Shown piece after piece: positions 1 to 13,600 of a stretch of 64,000 nt of DNA (the first letter of the stretch is position 1; every line of letters starts with the position of its first letter). A program made the translations under genes and the position numbers. The notes below the pieces were generated by a model. It worked only from the letters and a program-made list of their open reading frames with translations, was not told the DNA's origin and searched no databases. Source of the DNA: Strigops habroptila (lineage: Eukaryota > Chordata > Aves > Psittaciformes > Psittacidae); assembly GCF_004027225.2 (NCBI RefSeq), contig NC_044288.2, positions 24,128,744-24,192,743 of the forward strand. The letters run 5' to 3'.

Positions 1-3000
1 TTAGGTGGGCTAACGGGTCTTAAACTAGTGATAATAAATATGACCTACTCTCTTCAGCAAAGCTGCAGACGATAATCGTAACTTTTATATTCTCATATCT
101 CCACATTTAAAGCTTTGACCATATTTGGGAGGAAAAAGTGTAAAGCAGAGAAATGCAGTTCATGCAGCTGTGAAGGTACCAATCCAAGGCCAAAGAAGCA
201 TTCAAGTACAAGATAGTTCAAAAGCATTTTCCTGATCAAATAACCTGCTGTTCATATATAGTTTCTTTATCTCCTGCAGCGGAAAAAAATTCCTGAGGTC
301 GATCAATTAAACTCAGTGGAGACACCAGTGATGAATGTAATCCTTCTCTTGTCTCTGTTACTGCATACTCCAGGTTACACAGAAGGATGTACCTGTCTAA
401 TGACCATTTGTGCTGCACAACTATGGAAAATTGTTCTAAGAGTTTAGTATAACAAAGGAGGTGACAAGCAGTCTTTGGCAGAGGTCTGCACATTTCAGTA
501 TACAAAGAACAAATTACCATGGGAATCTCTATATTACAGAAAAATGTACCATACTGAATTAGGCATAGTTGGGGTTTTTTATCTCTAGGCCTATCTTCCA
601 AATTGCTTTCTTAATCAGACCTAGGAGAACTCATTTAAATGCACATGTCTTCATTAGCGTCTGTAATGAATTCAGAGCAAATTATAAATACACCAGATAA
701 ACTAGTTTTACTCTGGTCTACTTGGGAGCATATCTCTTAGCTAAATCCAGTCTTATTCACACTGTAGCAGAGAATATCCTGGGCTGAAAAAGCCACAGTG
801 GGATGGCGCAGAATCAGAACAAGGCTAGCAGGTGCTCACTCTGCAGTTCTCAAGGCACTTCTACTGAGCACAAACTGCAGGTTCTCATTTTAGACACCTT
901 GGCAATAGGCTTCCAGAGAGATGGAAAACGCAGGACATGTTAATTGTGCCTGCTTGGTAGTTAAGTTCATATCTCTCCAGTAGATACTGCATTCTCCAGC
1001 CTGAAACAGGTCTTTTCTAACAAGAACTAGACTAGCCCAGCTTGGTGTTTACAGGTATTTGTGTGCAATCTCTAAGTTCATTATTCTTTAAGTTACATTT
1101 CAGTTTTTCTCTGTCCTGCAGGTTCACCCTAAGGGTGTAAGTTTATTGTGAACAGTATTTATTAAATGAAAGATAGGGACAGCTGCAGCTCCCAGAATGA
1201 TAAATAATATTTGATGTTGTTACTTTTTTGTACATAAATGTTTTAAGATCTGTATGAGTGCAAACAAATTATCCCAGATGAATACAAATGTTAGAATACT
1301 GATTCTCCTTTTAGTTCCTATGATCTCTAGTACAGGCAAATAGGAGAGATTAGAAAGCAATTCTTTAACAATTTTTAAACTATTTTTACCACATTTCCCA
1401 CTGAAACCAAACTGTTCCTGTTTTACTGATGCCAGTGCTGAAAGAATTCCTTCATCAGATCACAAAAAATCTGTTATTATGGGCCTGCAATGTTACCAAA
1501 AAAGCTTAAATATCAGTGAATTAGATTCTACTCTAACAACATTTCAAAGACCTAATGCAATTATGCCACTGTGCCTGCTGTAGCCTATTCTTGCTTGTCT
1601 AAGACAGGTAAATCTATCGTTGCTAATACTAGCTAATATCAGTTTACCTCAAGCAGTAAAACTCAAAAAATACTTGATTATTCTGCATGCTTAAAGAATT
1701 TGGCTGCACAGTTTAACACGTCTTATAGAGTGTGATCATCGGAAAAATCAATCACACCTAAGTCTCTTAAGCAAGGAATGTTTCAGTATTCTAAGTCCTG
1801 GCTTCAGTATTTTGCTCACAACATTAGCTCTCCTACTGCTCCAGCTTCCTGGGAGATTACACACTACGGAAGGTGAGATGAGGCTCTTCAGAAACTTTCC
1901 AGTCTATCATAACAGAAAAAGATGACTTTTTATGCAAAGACTTTATCCTTACTTCACAACACATAACACTTTAACACAGCAGCTTACGTTTCCAATTCTA
2001 CTTGTCTATTGTCAGTCATATTTAATATTACTATCTGTTTATGTAGGAGCAATAGCGTGGCAGTACTTTGCAGTGTAAATGTTTCACTTCTGATGATGTG
2101 CAAGACATTAAAAAATGGTATAGAAAGAAATGACAGCAAACTACAAGGAAAGAAGGACAAGAAAAAGGAAAATAAGATGATCTGTGATTCATTTTATGAC
2201 CTGCCATGATACATGCTCATAAGTCTGTGAACACAGAGGCTACAATTTACATACAGGGCAAACCTAAGTCCATTCTAGCAAATAGAATTTATCCATAGCA
2301 TAAACCAGTGTATGTTTGAGCTAAAAGAACTCGGCTATTAATTTCTGTTCATGTGAGACTTGACCTGGGAGATAAATTAAACCTGGTTTCTTCCGCAGAC
2401 CCATGTAACTATACTGATTTGTTTATAAAATATACTGATAACAAAATTACAAAAGCAAAAAGCAAGTCTATTATTTTACAGTAGACTGTTTGGAGCCCTT
2501 GGAAATAACATAAGTCCTCTAATACGTTTGGAGAAGGGGAAGAAGGAAAAGAGGTTAGGGAAGTGAAATTAGGATATTCATAGGACCACCAAACCAGCTT
2601 AGAACGCTAGCTTTCTCTTCCAGGAAATAAACCAAAACTCACTGTTTTTAAGCTCTTCTGTATCGTATTTTTAAGCATTGTGTTTTTAATTATTGCAATG
2701 TGCACTCACAAATTACTTCCTAACTGAAGTGCCTGATCTTTTCATGGTAGAACTGGTTAATATTTTTTTTCTTTCTTTTTTAGCTCTTGCTTCGATGCAG
2801 ACAGATAAAGCTGTGAAACTCCATCAGTACATACACGAGAACATGACCACATGCCTTATGGTTATCATGATCTCTAACTATTGATGACTTCTGCAAGTAA
2901 AATGATCTAGTGGAGTTGTACATGTCAAAACAGCAAATCACCAAATAGATGTCAGCAACAAAAACAATAGATAAAAAGAGTTAAGGAATGACCAGGATAA

Positions 3001-6000
3001 AAGTTACCTAGCTAACTGTCACAAGCATTTGCTTTTGCTGCAGACCTCATCCACAAAAGCTGTCAAGGAACACACTGAGTGACATATAAACCCAGTACTG
3101 CCTTGAACCTTTTACACCATAACCCCAAGACCATACCTTGAAACACCAGTCAATTTACGATTAGAACATAGATCAAAAAAAGGTGTTACGCATAGCATGA
3201 CACCAAAGGTCTGGATTTGCTGCCATTTACACTCACAGAAACTTACAGTCTAATTCTTTCTGACCCTCTCCCTAAATATGGATGCTGGCATGCACATCAG
3301 AGGCCGGCTGTGTACAGATGAATTACGAACCATGAGTCAGACTCTCTGCTTTCATAAAAAAAGAAAGAAACTTGTAAAAGCCCTCAAGTGATTTTTAGCA
3401 AATCAGACAAGGTTATACAAATAAAACACAATAGCCGTGTGATTTCACTTAAAGCCAATTACATCTAAATAACCACAATACAGAGGTATGAACTGTTCTT
3501 TGTCAGTTACTCATTAACCAATCTTCATTAATCATAAAAAAATAGTTGATTCTATAACTGCAATCTCCCAATCAGGGTTTTGCTCAGGTGGCCTTGGTCC
3601 AGCTACTATCCCTTCTTTCCTTGCTAACATGTTTTGCAATAGCAGTTGATGAGTGGAAGTTAGAGAAAGAGGTTCTAGGTTTATACTGCAAATGAAATCT
3701 CTTCCAGATTAATCTCCATGTTTCGGGGTGGGGGGGTGGTGGTGGTGGTAATCTTAAATTTTATAATTAGAGATGAATAAAGTTTTAATTTACCAATGAA
3801 GAAATCAAAAAGTATTTCATATACTTTTCATCAGAAAGCTTACAGCAGTTGATTACCTGTGGGAAGGTAATTTCTAATCCTTGCCAGGATAAGTACAAAA
3901 TGAAAACAAATGGAAAAGCAATTAAATATATTTCATTCCTTGCAAAGACTGACAAACAAAACTGAGAAAAAGCAAAAATCAAACTCTAGAGGAAGTTTTT
4001 ACCAATTTTTCAGATGTAATTCAAAGTCCTGGACATCAAACCCCACAATAAATGGAAAAAAATATTAATATAAAAAAGGCAGGAATCAAACCTCAGTTAA
4101 TCCTGGGACTGCAACAGCACTGTATCTGCAGCAGCTAGCAGTCCAGCCTTGTGCTAGGTGTTCTTCCTTTCAGCCGCATCGTACTATTCAAACCTCTCTA
4201 TCTACAATCAAATCAATACTTTTAAAAGAGACACAAAAACATGGAAGGGAATGCATACTAAGGTAATGAAAAACAAAGCCAGGAGTAAAATCTGCATACA
4301 CTAACAGTCTCCATGGAAATAACAAAAGTGTTCAATGCTCTGGATGCCATTTTTACCTTTGTCTACAACCTGTCCTTCCAATGACCTTGCAGTGGTATCT
4401 GTCTATGAAAATAATGCTTAATAGTTATAGAAGATCTATCCTAGCAGGTGACATAACTGGTAATTTCTTAGGTTTCAGGATGAAAAAAATCTTCATTTAG
4501 CCAGAAAAAAAAAATGTGTATCTTTATTAATCGTTCTAGACATAACTGCATTAATTGAGGCAGGTACAATGATACAATCAGGCCAGGTCATAGTTTCATG
4601 GCAGAAACACCTAAAAGGAAAAATCAAATGGAAGGAATAATTCTAGGAGTATGTCAGATCTTCCTTCACTGGCCTCATGCTCCCCCTCCACTCAGACAAC
4701 AGAAGAGGCTTCAGTCCCAGGAAAGCCTAGACCTCAAGAGAGCTGCTGAAGGTGATTGGCAGCAGAAACTCCACACATCTGAATTACTTCCTTGCAGCTT
4801 CTTGGAAAAGTCTTTAAAGTCAATAACACCCATGACAGCTGGAGAAACATCCTCTCCCAAAGGATAGGGAGGTTTTACACACCACAGAGGGTCAAATTCT
4901 CCAGCTCTGCCATCCATGATGGAAGCAGTCGGTATAATATGACCAGGCAACTTGGAGCAAGGGCAATGAACTGCATGGAGAACACCACAAAGTCAGTGAT
5001 CCACTGCCAGCAGTTATATAAATGAGTATAACCCCACTTGTTTCATTCCCACCTTTTTTTCTTGTCCCTGGAGTTATATTGTGTAGCTGAGTACAGAATC
5101 TGTTCCAGGAACACCAGACATTTATTCTGAGAAACCTGCCTTCTTGCTTAGAAAAGCTGTAGATAAAAATTAAGATTCAAGGCCTAATGAGAAACATTCT
5201 TATTGTAAGTGTAAACAGCCCTAGAATCCTAATATTAAAACTGAGCTAAACTGATTCGTGCTTATGTCAGTGACTTGTCTATGCACTGAACTCAACAATC
5301 ATTTCTGTAACAACTAGAAAAAGGATCATGTAGGTGAAACTTTGTCCTGTTACATAAGTGAAAGACCCAACTATGTCTGCTCTTAATTTATTAAGATTTT
5401 TACCAGTATGCTTCAGAGTAGAACTTGACTTATCAACATGATCAACTTGTATCAGTCACTAATCATCTTGCTTTTATGCTTTAAGTTCCATTCAAGTTTA
5501 TTGCAAGTGGTGCTTTAAATAATACTGTGAGGCACAGCTTTCCTTAGAGCTGTTATGGCAACTATAATAGGCAGCTGAAATGTGTATTTCTCAAATCCAA
5601 CACCTGAAGTCTGAAAAGCTTAAAGGTGATCTCTTCTCCCCAAAGAGACAGATTCTTCTTTGCCAAAAGCAGGAATGCCAGAAGTTTGGCCTCAAGGGTT
5701 GCTTAAACTCTCCAGCCCTTTTCTTCAGTGACCACAGCTTTTTGCTTGCTGCTCTCAACGTTGCAGATAGGCACAGATAACATGGCGCTTATCTTACAGG
5801 CAGGAGGTTTGGCAGGCTGCTTTTTAGAGGCCAAAACAAGCAGTCCTCTGTGGATTGGTCAGCAGGACACTGTCAAGTATGAAGTTAGTTTCACCCCTCC
5901 CTGTATCCCAGTGTATCAAGGTTTAAGCTTCATTGACTCCAGTATAGCGACCTTAATCACGATTTTTCATGCCTCAGAGAACAGTACAGCTGCTAAACTT

Positions 6001-7513
6001 TCTTTAATAAGTGTTTTATAGCTGGGGAAGCTGGACAGGAATTAGCCGAAAAGAGATGACTTAGTCCTGGCTTTAGTAAGCAGCAATTATAACTCAAGCT
6101 GCAACATAGTTTTGCTCTAACATGAAAGAGGAATGTTGGTTTAAGTGATTTAGCTAACACTGATTCTGTTCCAGCCAGTCCTTGCGTTTTCTCTTGCAGT
6201 ATGGATTTGCTGCAAATTCAGGAAGCCAAGTGCACTGTGATAAGTCTCAGGAGAAAATCCTACATTTCTAATTTCCCAGCTGGTAAAGCAGATGCAGTTC
6301 ATCTTCCCAGGACTTACCAGCAATATGCTCTTTACAAAGCTCACCTTGAGATTTCACAGCTTTTTTACTTTAAATGAAATCAATTTCCTATTACCTTATC
6401 GAGCTCATGCTGGCAATGATAACAGCATATTCTGTTAAAGAAGACACAGGTATAAGGCAGGTCTTGAAAACTGGCAATGCTATAGAATTTCAGTGAAGTG
6501 CCACTGAAGATTCTTCGACAGAATATATTTTACCTTTGCAAACCAGTTTTATGGTAGTAGATTATTAAAAATTCTCTTATTGAAGATCAAATAATTGGGC
6601 GGGGTTTATAAGGGGCATGTGAATGGTCTTACTACAACATTCTTAAAAGAATGGGCATAAAGTAAGCATGAGTCAGCATTCAGGTAACACTATGCACACA
6701 CTGCAGTACGTTTGCTGTCTTGCCACATCCAGTTCCACAGCATCATACAACTACTGGTTTTCAAAAAATGCTAGTTCTTTCTTCTAGCTAAAGCTTTCAG
6801 CTATACAAAAATTTCATCTAGGGTGCTATCGATAGCTGTACCTGCAATTCAGCAGTGGGGATGTTTGTGTCAGACTCAGCATTGAACCGCTGTCATGGGA
6901 TGACTCCCTGGGCACCCTACTCCTGAAAGCACCAGTAGTATTGCTCTTGTTAATGTCAATTCCTATGGCGGAATGTGGAAGTAACACTCATGCAACAAGC
7001 TGCCACTATACTAGATGCTGCAGAAAGGCAAGTTTCAGAGTGAAACACTTTGAATGCAAGTAAATATTTAATCCTAAGCACCTACAGAATATGTAAAAAG
7101 TTTGGGTTTTTTTAAAGAGCTGAGCACCATCAACTGGTTTTACTTTCTGCCTCCTTATCTTACCCCTACTTAACATAGAAAGATTTTGTTTTTCCTGAGA
7201 AAGAGCTTTGTGGGGAGATTCTTATTGTAAAAGGAGCCCCTTCTTGATGAGAGATGGTATGCAATAAATAACCATAGACTTGTTAAAGGTTATGAAGAAA
7301 CAGAATGACAACCAAAGAAGACATAGAAGTCATCTTCATTTTGAAGCTACAGCAAATTCTCATGAACTTGAAGGACAGGCATTCATCTAGGGATATCCAA
7401 AGAAAACTTCACTCTCAGTAAGTATAACAACAGTAACATACAGCAACTAATAACAATTCATACCTTCATCCTTTCTGATTTCAACCCATTCTTAGTTAAA
7501 GTTTTGGAGGACT
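1..7513. other. Intergenic DNA, no supportable gene
   Basis: I see no exon with convincing splice sites, no RNA gene and no young repeat here except a possible ancient repeat at 4.6-5.0 kb. Open frames are short, mostly lack an ATG near their start and show no recognisable domain. A short G-rich GGT-repeat run lies at about 3,725-3,750. By conserved gene order LCP2 would be expected on the plus strand at or beyond the left edge, but I find no SH2-type exon. Confidence 0.6.
4598..5025. repeat. Possible ancient repeat or conserved patch, open in several frames
   Basis: Three overlapping frames stay open here: plus 4,598-4,867 (89 codons, ATG start), plus 4,792-5,025 and minus 4,711-4,950. The phrase GGGTCAAATTCTCCAGCTC near 4,889-4,907 resembles a phrase I associate with old interspersed repeats of birds and reptiles. 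The minus frame reads like protein (residues EFDPLWCVK followed by a proline-glycine stretch), but no family is recognised and no splice structure is visible. An old repeat is more likely than a gene. Similarity is judged by eye only. Confidence 0.25.
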
Positions 7514-7668
7514 AAGAATCATAGAATCATAGAATAGTTAGGGTTGGAAAGGACCTTAAGATCATCTAGTTCCAACCCCCCTGCCATAGGCAGGGACACC
7601 TCGCACTAAACCATGTCACCCAAGACTCCACCCAACCTGGTCTTGAAAACTGCCAGGGATGGAGCAGC
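7514..7668 (-). mobile_element. CR1 LINE 3' tail fragment
   Basis: The fragment opens with the tandem AGAATCATAGAATCATAG, the reverse complement of the ATTCTATG-type repeats that end avian CR1 elements. It continues with the typical phrases for a CR1 tail: GGTTGGAAAGGACCTTAAG, ATCATCTAGTTCCAACCCCC, then CCAACCTGGTCTTGAAAAC and TGCCAGGGATGGAGCAGCC. The element therefore lies on the minus strand with its 3' end at the left. It is 5'-truncated, as most CR1 copies are, and holds no coding sequence. Confidence 0.93.
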
Positions 7669-10600
7669 CTTATAGCTTCTTAGATACAGTACTGTATCTT
7701 TGAGTGATCCGTAGGCACAACTGCTTCACACTGTCGAGTGATGTGCAGCCTTTGAAGAATCAAATGGGGTCCCAGCTCCTGTCCTACCTGTCCCTGCAGA
7801 TGTTGCATAGCATTCTTACAATAGTCGTAAATGATCTCTGTTATTCCTCCCACTAGCCATGACAATGAGTAGCTGAGGTATCTCCTCATGTACCATAGTC
7901 AGCCTTACTATTTTCATAGTAACTGGCTCAAAGCTTCCATTCAGGCCACAAAGTGAAAAACATTACAAAATCTGCATCTAATGAATATATAGAAATCCTT
8001 CTCTTGCAAACTGCTCATTAAGACCATTGCCACTGTTAGCAGAATCTACCATCGCCGAGTACTGGGTCAAAAAGCTAATTCCCTTATAGTCCTTTTACTG
8101 TACTTCATGATTACTGAGAGGCTGCAAATGAGAGCAAAAATATCTTACTCTTTATTCAACATGAAGTCACCTTGATTTGTATTCCTGGAAAATTAATAAA
8201 ATGCCTCTGAGACAATCTCTGCTGCCAGGCTTGCACAATGTATCTGCTTCGTCTGCTGACCTGTGCAGAAATGTATTAGAGAATAATACTTTTGCTTTCA
8301 GTGCTGCGTTTACTGTAAATTTCCATTCTTCCAGGAAAAATCTGACAGATATATTTAACATCTCAGATCTGACTTCAACAGGGGCACGTAGCGCTTATTG
8401 GTTACACTAATCATTTGTGAAAGAAGACCAGGCAGTTGAATTTGGTGCCACGGCTGAAGACCCATACCAGACATATGCAAGATGCTGGAAAAGATCTCCT
8501 TTCCTTAAGCTGCAGATCCCTATACACCATCCCTGCTTCTGAGCTCACAACAGAAACAGCACCAAAGATGCTCCTCCCATACCAGGGTTCCTCTTTCCAT
8601 AATCAAAGCACCATCACATGCGGGCAACAGCACTTACTCTCCTGTACAAAGCTTAATTGAGTGTTGCCAGATTTACCCAATTCTGCCCAACAAACACCAT
8701 GCCAAGTATCCTGTATTTTATTACATGCCACAAATATTCAATTAAAACTAGCCCAAATTCTTGGTGATGATGGCACAGGCTTTACTGCCAGTCACAGACT
8801 AAATGGCATAGTTGATATGATCCCTCACAAGGGTCATAGGAAGGGGAAAAGTAGAATATGCTATTTTCAGACTATTAGCAAATCATCTATTTATTGCTCT
8901 GCTTTATCCTGCTTCCTTATTATCCTACTTTTCTCTCCTGTGAAAGCCTATTCTGTCCTATCAAAGAGGAAGGATTGTCAAGAATGTCTGCATTCACGCA
9001 GTGTAGGAAGTAGATTTACATCCAAGGCGCTATTAACAGAAATGTGAAAAGTCACCATGCTTCCAAGGCGGCAGAATGGCTGGTAACTTAAAAACATTAA
9101 GGAGGGTTAAATGTGAGCTCTGGGAGACTGGAGCTACTGTTTCAATGGAGAAACCATGTCCCATTACCATCCTATTCACTCCTATGCTACTGACAATTGC
9201 TTTTAGATTCAGAGAAAATCCTTGTTTGCTGACTTTCAGATAACCACTGAATAAGCTAATCCGCAGCCAGGAACAACATACAGAATCTAGAAGGCAGCAC
9301 TGACAGTGAAAAACAAAGCCAAGCATAATTGCACCACCTTTTGTACCCTTACCTTTTATATAGTCTTAGCCCTTAAAGCTGAAAAAGTTATCTACTATTC
9401 TGTCGTGTAATGGCTGTATTAGTGAGTCAGAAATATTTTTGCTAGTATCTCATTCCTTTTCGTGCACCAAAAATGCTAAACAGAGTAAAAAAGAAAGAAC
9501 AATTGGAAAACAGAGCAATAAACTTCTCCTACTTTACTAGAAAATTCCTGAAAGTTGTCCTTCCACTTGCTCCCAAATGTATGTGAACCCATATGCACAA
9601 TGCCACTCACAAGTTTAGTCTGTGTTGGCATGTTTGCAGATCAGTTCAATACTAGACGATCTTTATCAGTGATATTATGAAATGTCTTTGCAGACTTGTC
9701 TGTGGCACACTTCAGAAGCTGCTGAAAAAGGTTTCTAGTTGCTAACAGGCTTATCTTTTATCTTTTACCCCTGAATAACGTAGCAGAAAGACTATTACCA
9801 GCATTTTTCACAGTTTGATTATTTTAAGTACCGTTTTAGACAGCAAAGATAAAATAAAGCAAATTCTTCATTTTCCTTCCTCTAAAATAATCACACTCTC
9901 TCCTTGAAGCTTATCAGAACATTTGAAATTGAAATAATGCTACCTCAGGAGAAAATAAATGGTACAATAAAATGCATATGCAAAAGGATCTGAGCATCCT
10001 CACTCTAATGCACTGTTCAAAGAAACTGAAAGGAAAAATCTTCTAACTCTTCCTTACCTACATGCACTAATAACTGCATCAGTATCAGCATAACATGCAA
10101 CTTTGCTTCGGGTGCCCCATCGGTCGCATAAATGTTTCTGTTCCTACATAAGAACTGATCTCAGAGAAGGCTCCACACACAGCTTGCTATTGCACCAGGT
10201 CTGCAGTAAGCAAGCAGCCAGGGCTGTGTTTGAGCACCATCTCAGTGGACTTCACAGTGGTCCACAGACCCCAGTGTGTCAGAAAAGTTTTAGAACATGT
10301 AGTGATCTCTAAAAACAAAATACTTACGTTTCCACTGCTGCATAAAAATTTGAACCATTTCACAAACTGCTTTCAATTTCTGTCAGCAGTTTGCTGTGTT
10401 TTCAGCAACCTACAGCAAGGGTAAACCCTATGATTCATGCTCCACTTGAATGAAAAACACTGAGTATTAACTGGAAGATAATCTCCTTTCCTGGGACAGT
10501 ACCTGTGATTTCATTTTGAATAAAGAGTATTTTAATGATTAAATAAACTTCTGAAAAAAGCACAGTAAGTCCATACCTACCCCTGAAGTTGAATGGATCA

Positions 10601-13600
10601 GAAAGCCAAACCACAAAATGACTTTTTTTCATATCTCAGAAATATTAAATTGGATACAAACAACGTAATTTTAATGTGTGTCTTTTCCTCTCCAAGACTT
10701 CCACAGATATTACAGGCAAATGTTCAACTGTGCCAAATCAAAATACCAAATACTGGACCATTTAATCAATTTTCAGAGGTGTGGGGCAGTTTGTAACTTG
10801 CCTTGCACAATTGCAAGCTTTTTCTCTCTAAAGTAAGGTGTAGTTCTGACTCTATCTGTTCATTGCACTGTAAACCAAAGAAAGAAGAAACAGAAGAGAC
10901 CCGCAGGAGAAGCAAACATTATCAAGGTTGACAGGAATGTTAAATGAGTTTTCCCCCCAACGTCCTGTTCAAGGTTCAATCATTTCAGTAACAGGAGTGA
11001 AATAAATTCTAGACATTTTGTTCTTTAAGTGGAATGTTACCATTTCATTCTTCTAAAGATTCTTCGAACAGAAAGGAAAGAATAGTTGCCAAAAGTTCTA
11101 CCCTAAGGAGGATAAAAACCCTACACATCCAACCCTTGGCACTCATTATCATAACTCCTGTCAAGAAAGGAACAAACTGTTCAGCTATATTGCATAAGGT
11201 TCCAATACAGAATGGAGAAAAATAATTCACGGAATAAAACTCTTGGCAACTACTTTCTAGTCATGTACAACTAGTTTGTTTCCAGATAGGTGATCTTGTT
11301 TTGTAGGTAATTGCATTTTAAAATGATACTTTTTCCTCAATATTGCTTCTAAAGGTCTCTTTTAAAATATATCAGTAATAAAACCGGGCTTCACAGTTCT
11401 TCTGATATGAATTTTAATCAATATTTAATTATTTTAGCTACTCTCAACTAAACGTGCCTCCATTCTGGAGTTTCATACCAGTTTTCACTATGGCTGTCAT
11501 TCAGATTCCTCTGAGCCTTTTGTTAACATCTACAGCAAATCAAAATAGATTATCAGATTTTTCCTTCAGTCATGCAGAAGGGCAGTGGGGTTTCTTTCCC
11601 TTGTTGCCAGAGATATATCTAAAAGCTGTGATGCTCCCTAACTGGGGCAATTTAGAGCTGAAACCCAGACAAGACACTAGTCTGTATTGACACTGCAGCC
11701 TAAGAAACACAACACAGAGGAATAAAGTTGTGACAGGCCACAGTTGAACACCTTTTAATTTATTTTTTTGGTGGAAAAAGTACTCTCCCTTGAGCTAAGC
11801 TGCTGACAAGAAAACAAATTTCTAACCAGAAAATATGCTGCGTCCTCATTTGTTACCAGAAACACTGGGTAGAAAATATACACTACCACATGCAAAATAT
11901 CCTGCTAGTGCCCAAGGACATTAAAACAGCAGACAGGGCTGTAGAACAAAACAGCCTTGGCATTCCTGTGGGAATGTGGAGTGGCTCCTGCCCATTCTGG
12001 CTGAGAGACTGACCCCTCTTGTGGCTCTTCATTGAAGATCACTGTCCTAACCTCTACATCAAAGATTTAAAGAAACAAAGAACTAGTTAGTGAACGTTAA
12101 AGTTGTGTTGATTACTGAATAAATACATAGAGAAGAGAGGTCTACTTGTCTTATTTGACTAAAAATTTGAACAGCCATCATAATCTCTAGTTACGAGTGG
12201 AGATAACTGAAATTTCCAGACACACAGGAAAACATGCAGAAATGCAAGACGTGACTTGAAATCTTATCTCACTTCCACTGGCAAGCAGGGATGCCCACTG
12301 GCTTTAACAAGAGTAGGGTAGGCTCCTGAAAGTCTCTCTTTTAAAACATTGGAGCTTTAGTGACACCAGGCAAGAAACAGAGCTGTCATCAAGACAAAAA
12401 TCATACAGCCCACTTTCTTTCTACTCCCTTTAAGTCTTAGGTAAAAAAACCTAAATATGTCCAAGTGCAGTCAGTGTGACATATGCTGATGATGGCTGCC
12501 ATTTGGGACATGTCAGACCAGTTGATGGTCTGATCAAGCAATAAGGAAAAGAAAGAATATAGCTCTTCTCACCCCTAGAATAAGACAGGTCACCTGTCAA
12601 GATGGGTAGGAATGGGTAGATTAGTTCAGAACACACTGCAAAGGAATAAAATATTTCTAAAATATTTTATTCAAGCAAAGTCCCTAACTATCTTTCCGTA
12701 ATCCCAGCTGTCAGGAAATAGGGACAAAAATGCTGCTGAAGGCAGCTCCAGATGGTTTCTACTTCCCAAAACATCTGTAGTGAATTCCTACAGAAACAGA
12801 AGTGTAATGACAGAATATATGGGACTTAGCATAATTAACCTACAGCAGCAAATACAAGGAAGTTACAATTTCAAATGTGCTTTTCCATTATTTAAACATT
12901 TCCTAGTACTAACCACTACAGCAAGATCCAGTTTCTTTTCAGCTCTCCAGTGCCATATGTGACATCAACCTCATAATTACACCTTATTATTTGGTTGTGA
13001 CCCTTTTCATTAGCTTTTCTCTGTTTTGTTTGGTTTGTGTGGTTTTTTTAGAGAAGAGATAATGAATAATGCTTATTTCATCTTTAAATTACTGATGTCA
13101 CTGAAAGCCTTGATCTTGCACCGTGTTCTCTTGCCTCAAATCTTCACTTTAGTGCCCCAGTTTTCTCTCTAATGAAGATTTCAATCATGTTACTGTTTGC
13201 TTTATGGTCAGCCACTTTGACTAGCTGAAAGCAGAATGAGCTCTCTGAACCTCAGAGGAAGCAACTGTAAACCTGTCAGGGTTAATGGTCTTACAGGCTA
13301 GTGATTTCACTCCACACTCACTCAAAGGTGGTAGGAGAGCCCTGCAGCCTGACCTCCACAGCCATGCTGCTGCCAGAGAGTGGGAGGGAAGGAGGAGGTA
13401 TGGCTAAGGGAGCCAGGCACGCTCCTGTGTTTTCAGTAAACACTGCCTGGAAAATGGGCCTGCTTTATAGCACAGATTAGAGACTAAGATAGATAGCAGC
13501 CGGCTTTGATGGAGAAGCCCTCAGAGGGGAACTGCAGGGTTTTTACTCAAGGAGGAATGTGCCAGGGAATCAGGCAGCAGGTGGTGCAGCGAGATGTAAA

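Noticed and set aside
236-601. 121-codon minus-strand frame at the left edge, considered as an LCP2 or other exon
   Set aside because: It is on the wrong strand for LCP2, starts at TTG, and shows no SH2, SAM or other domain.
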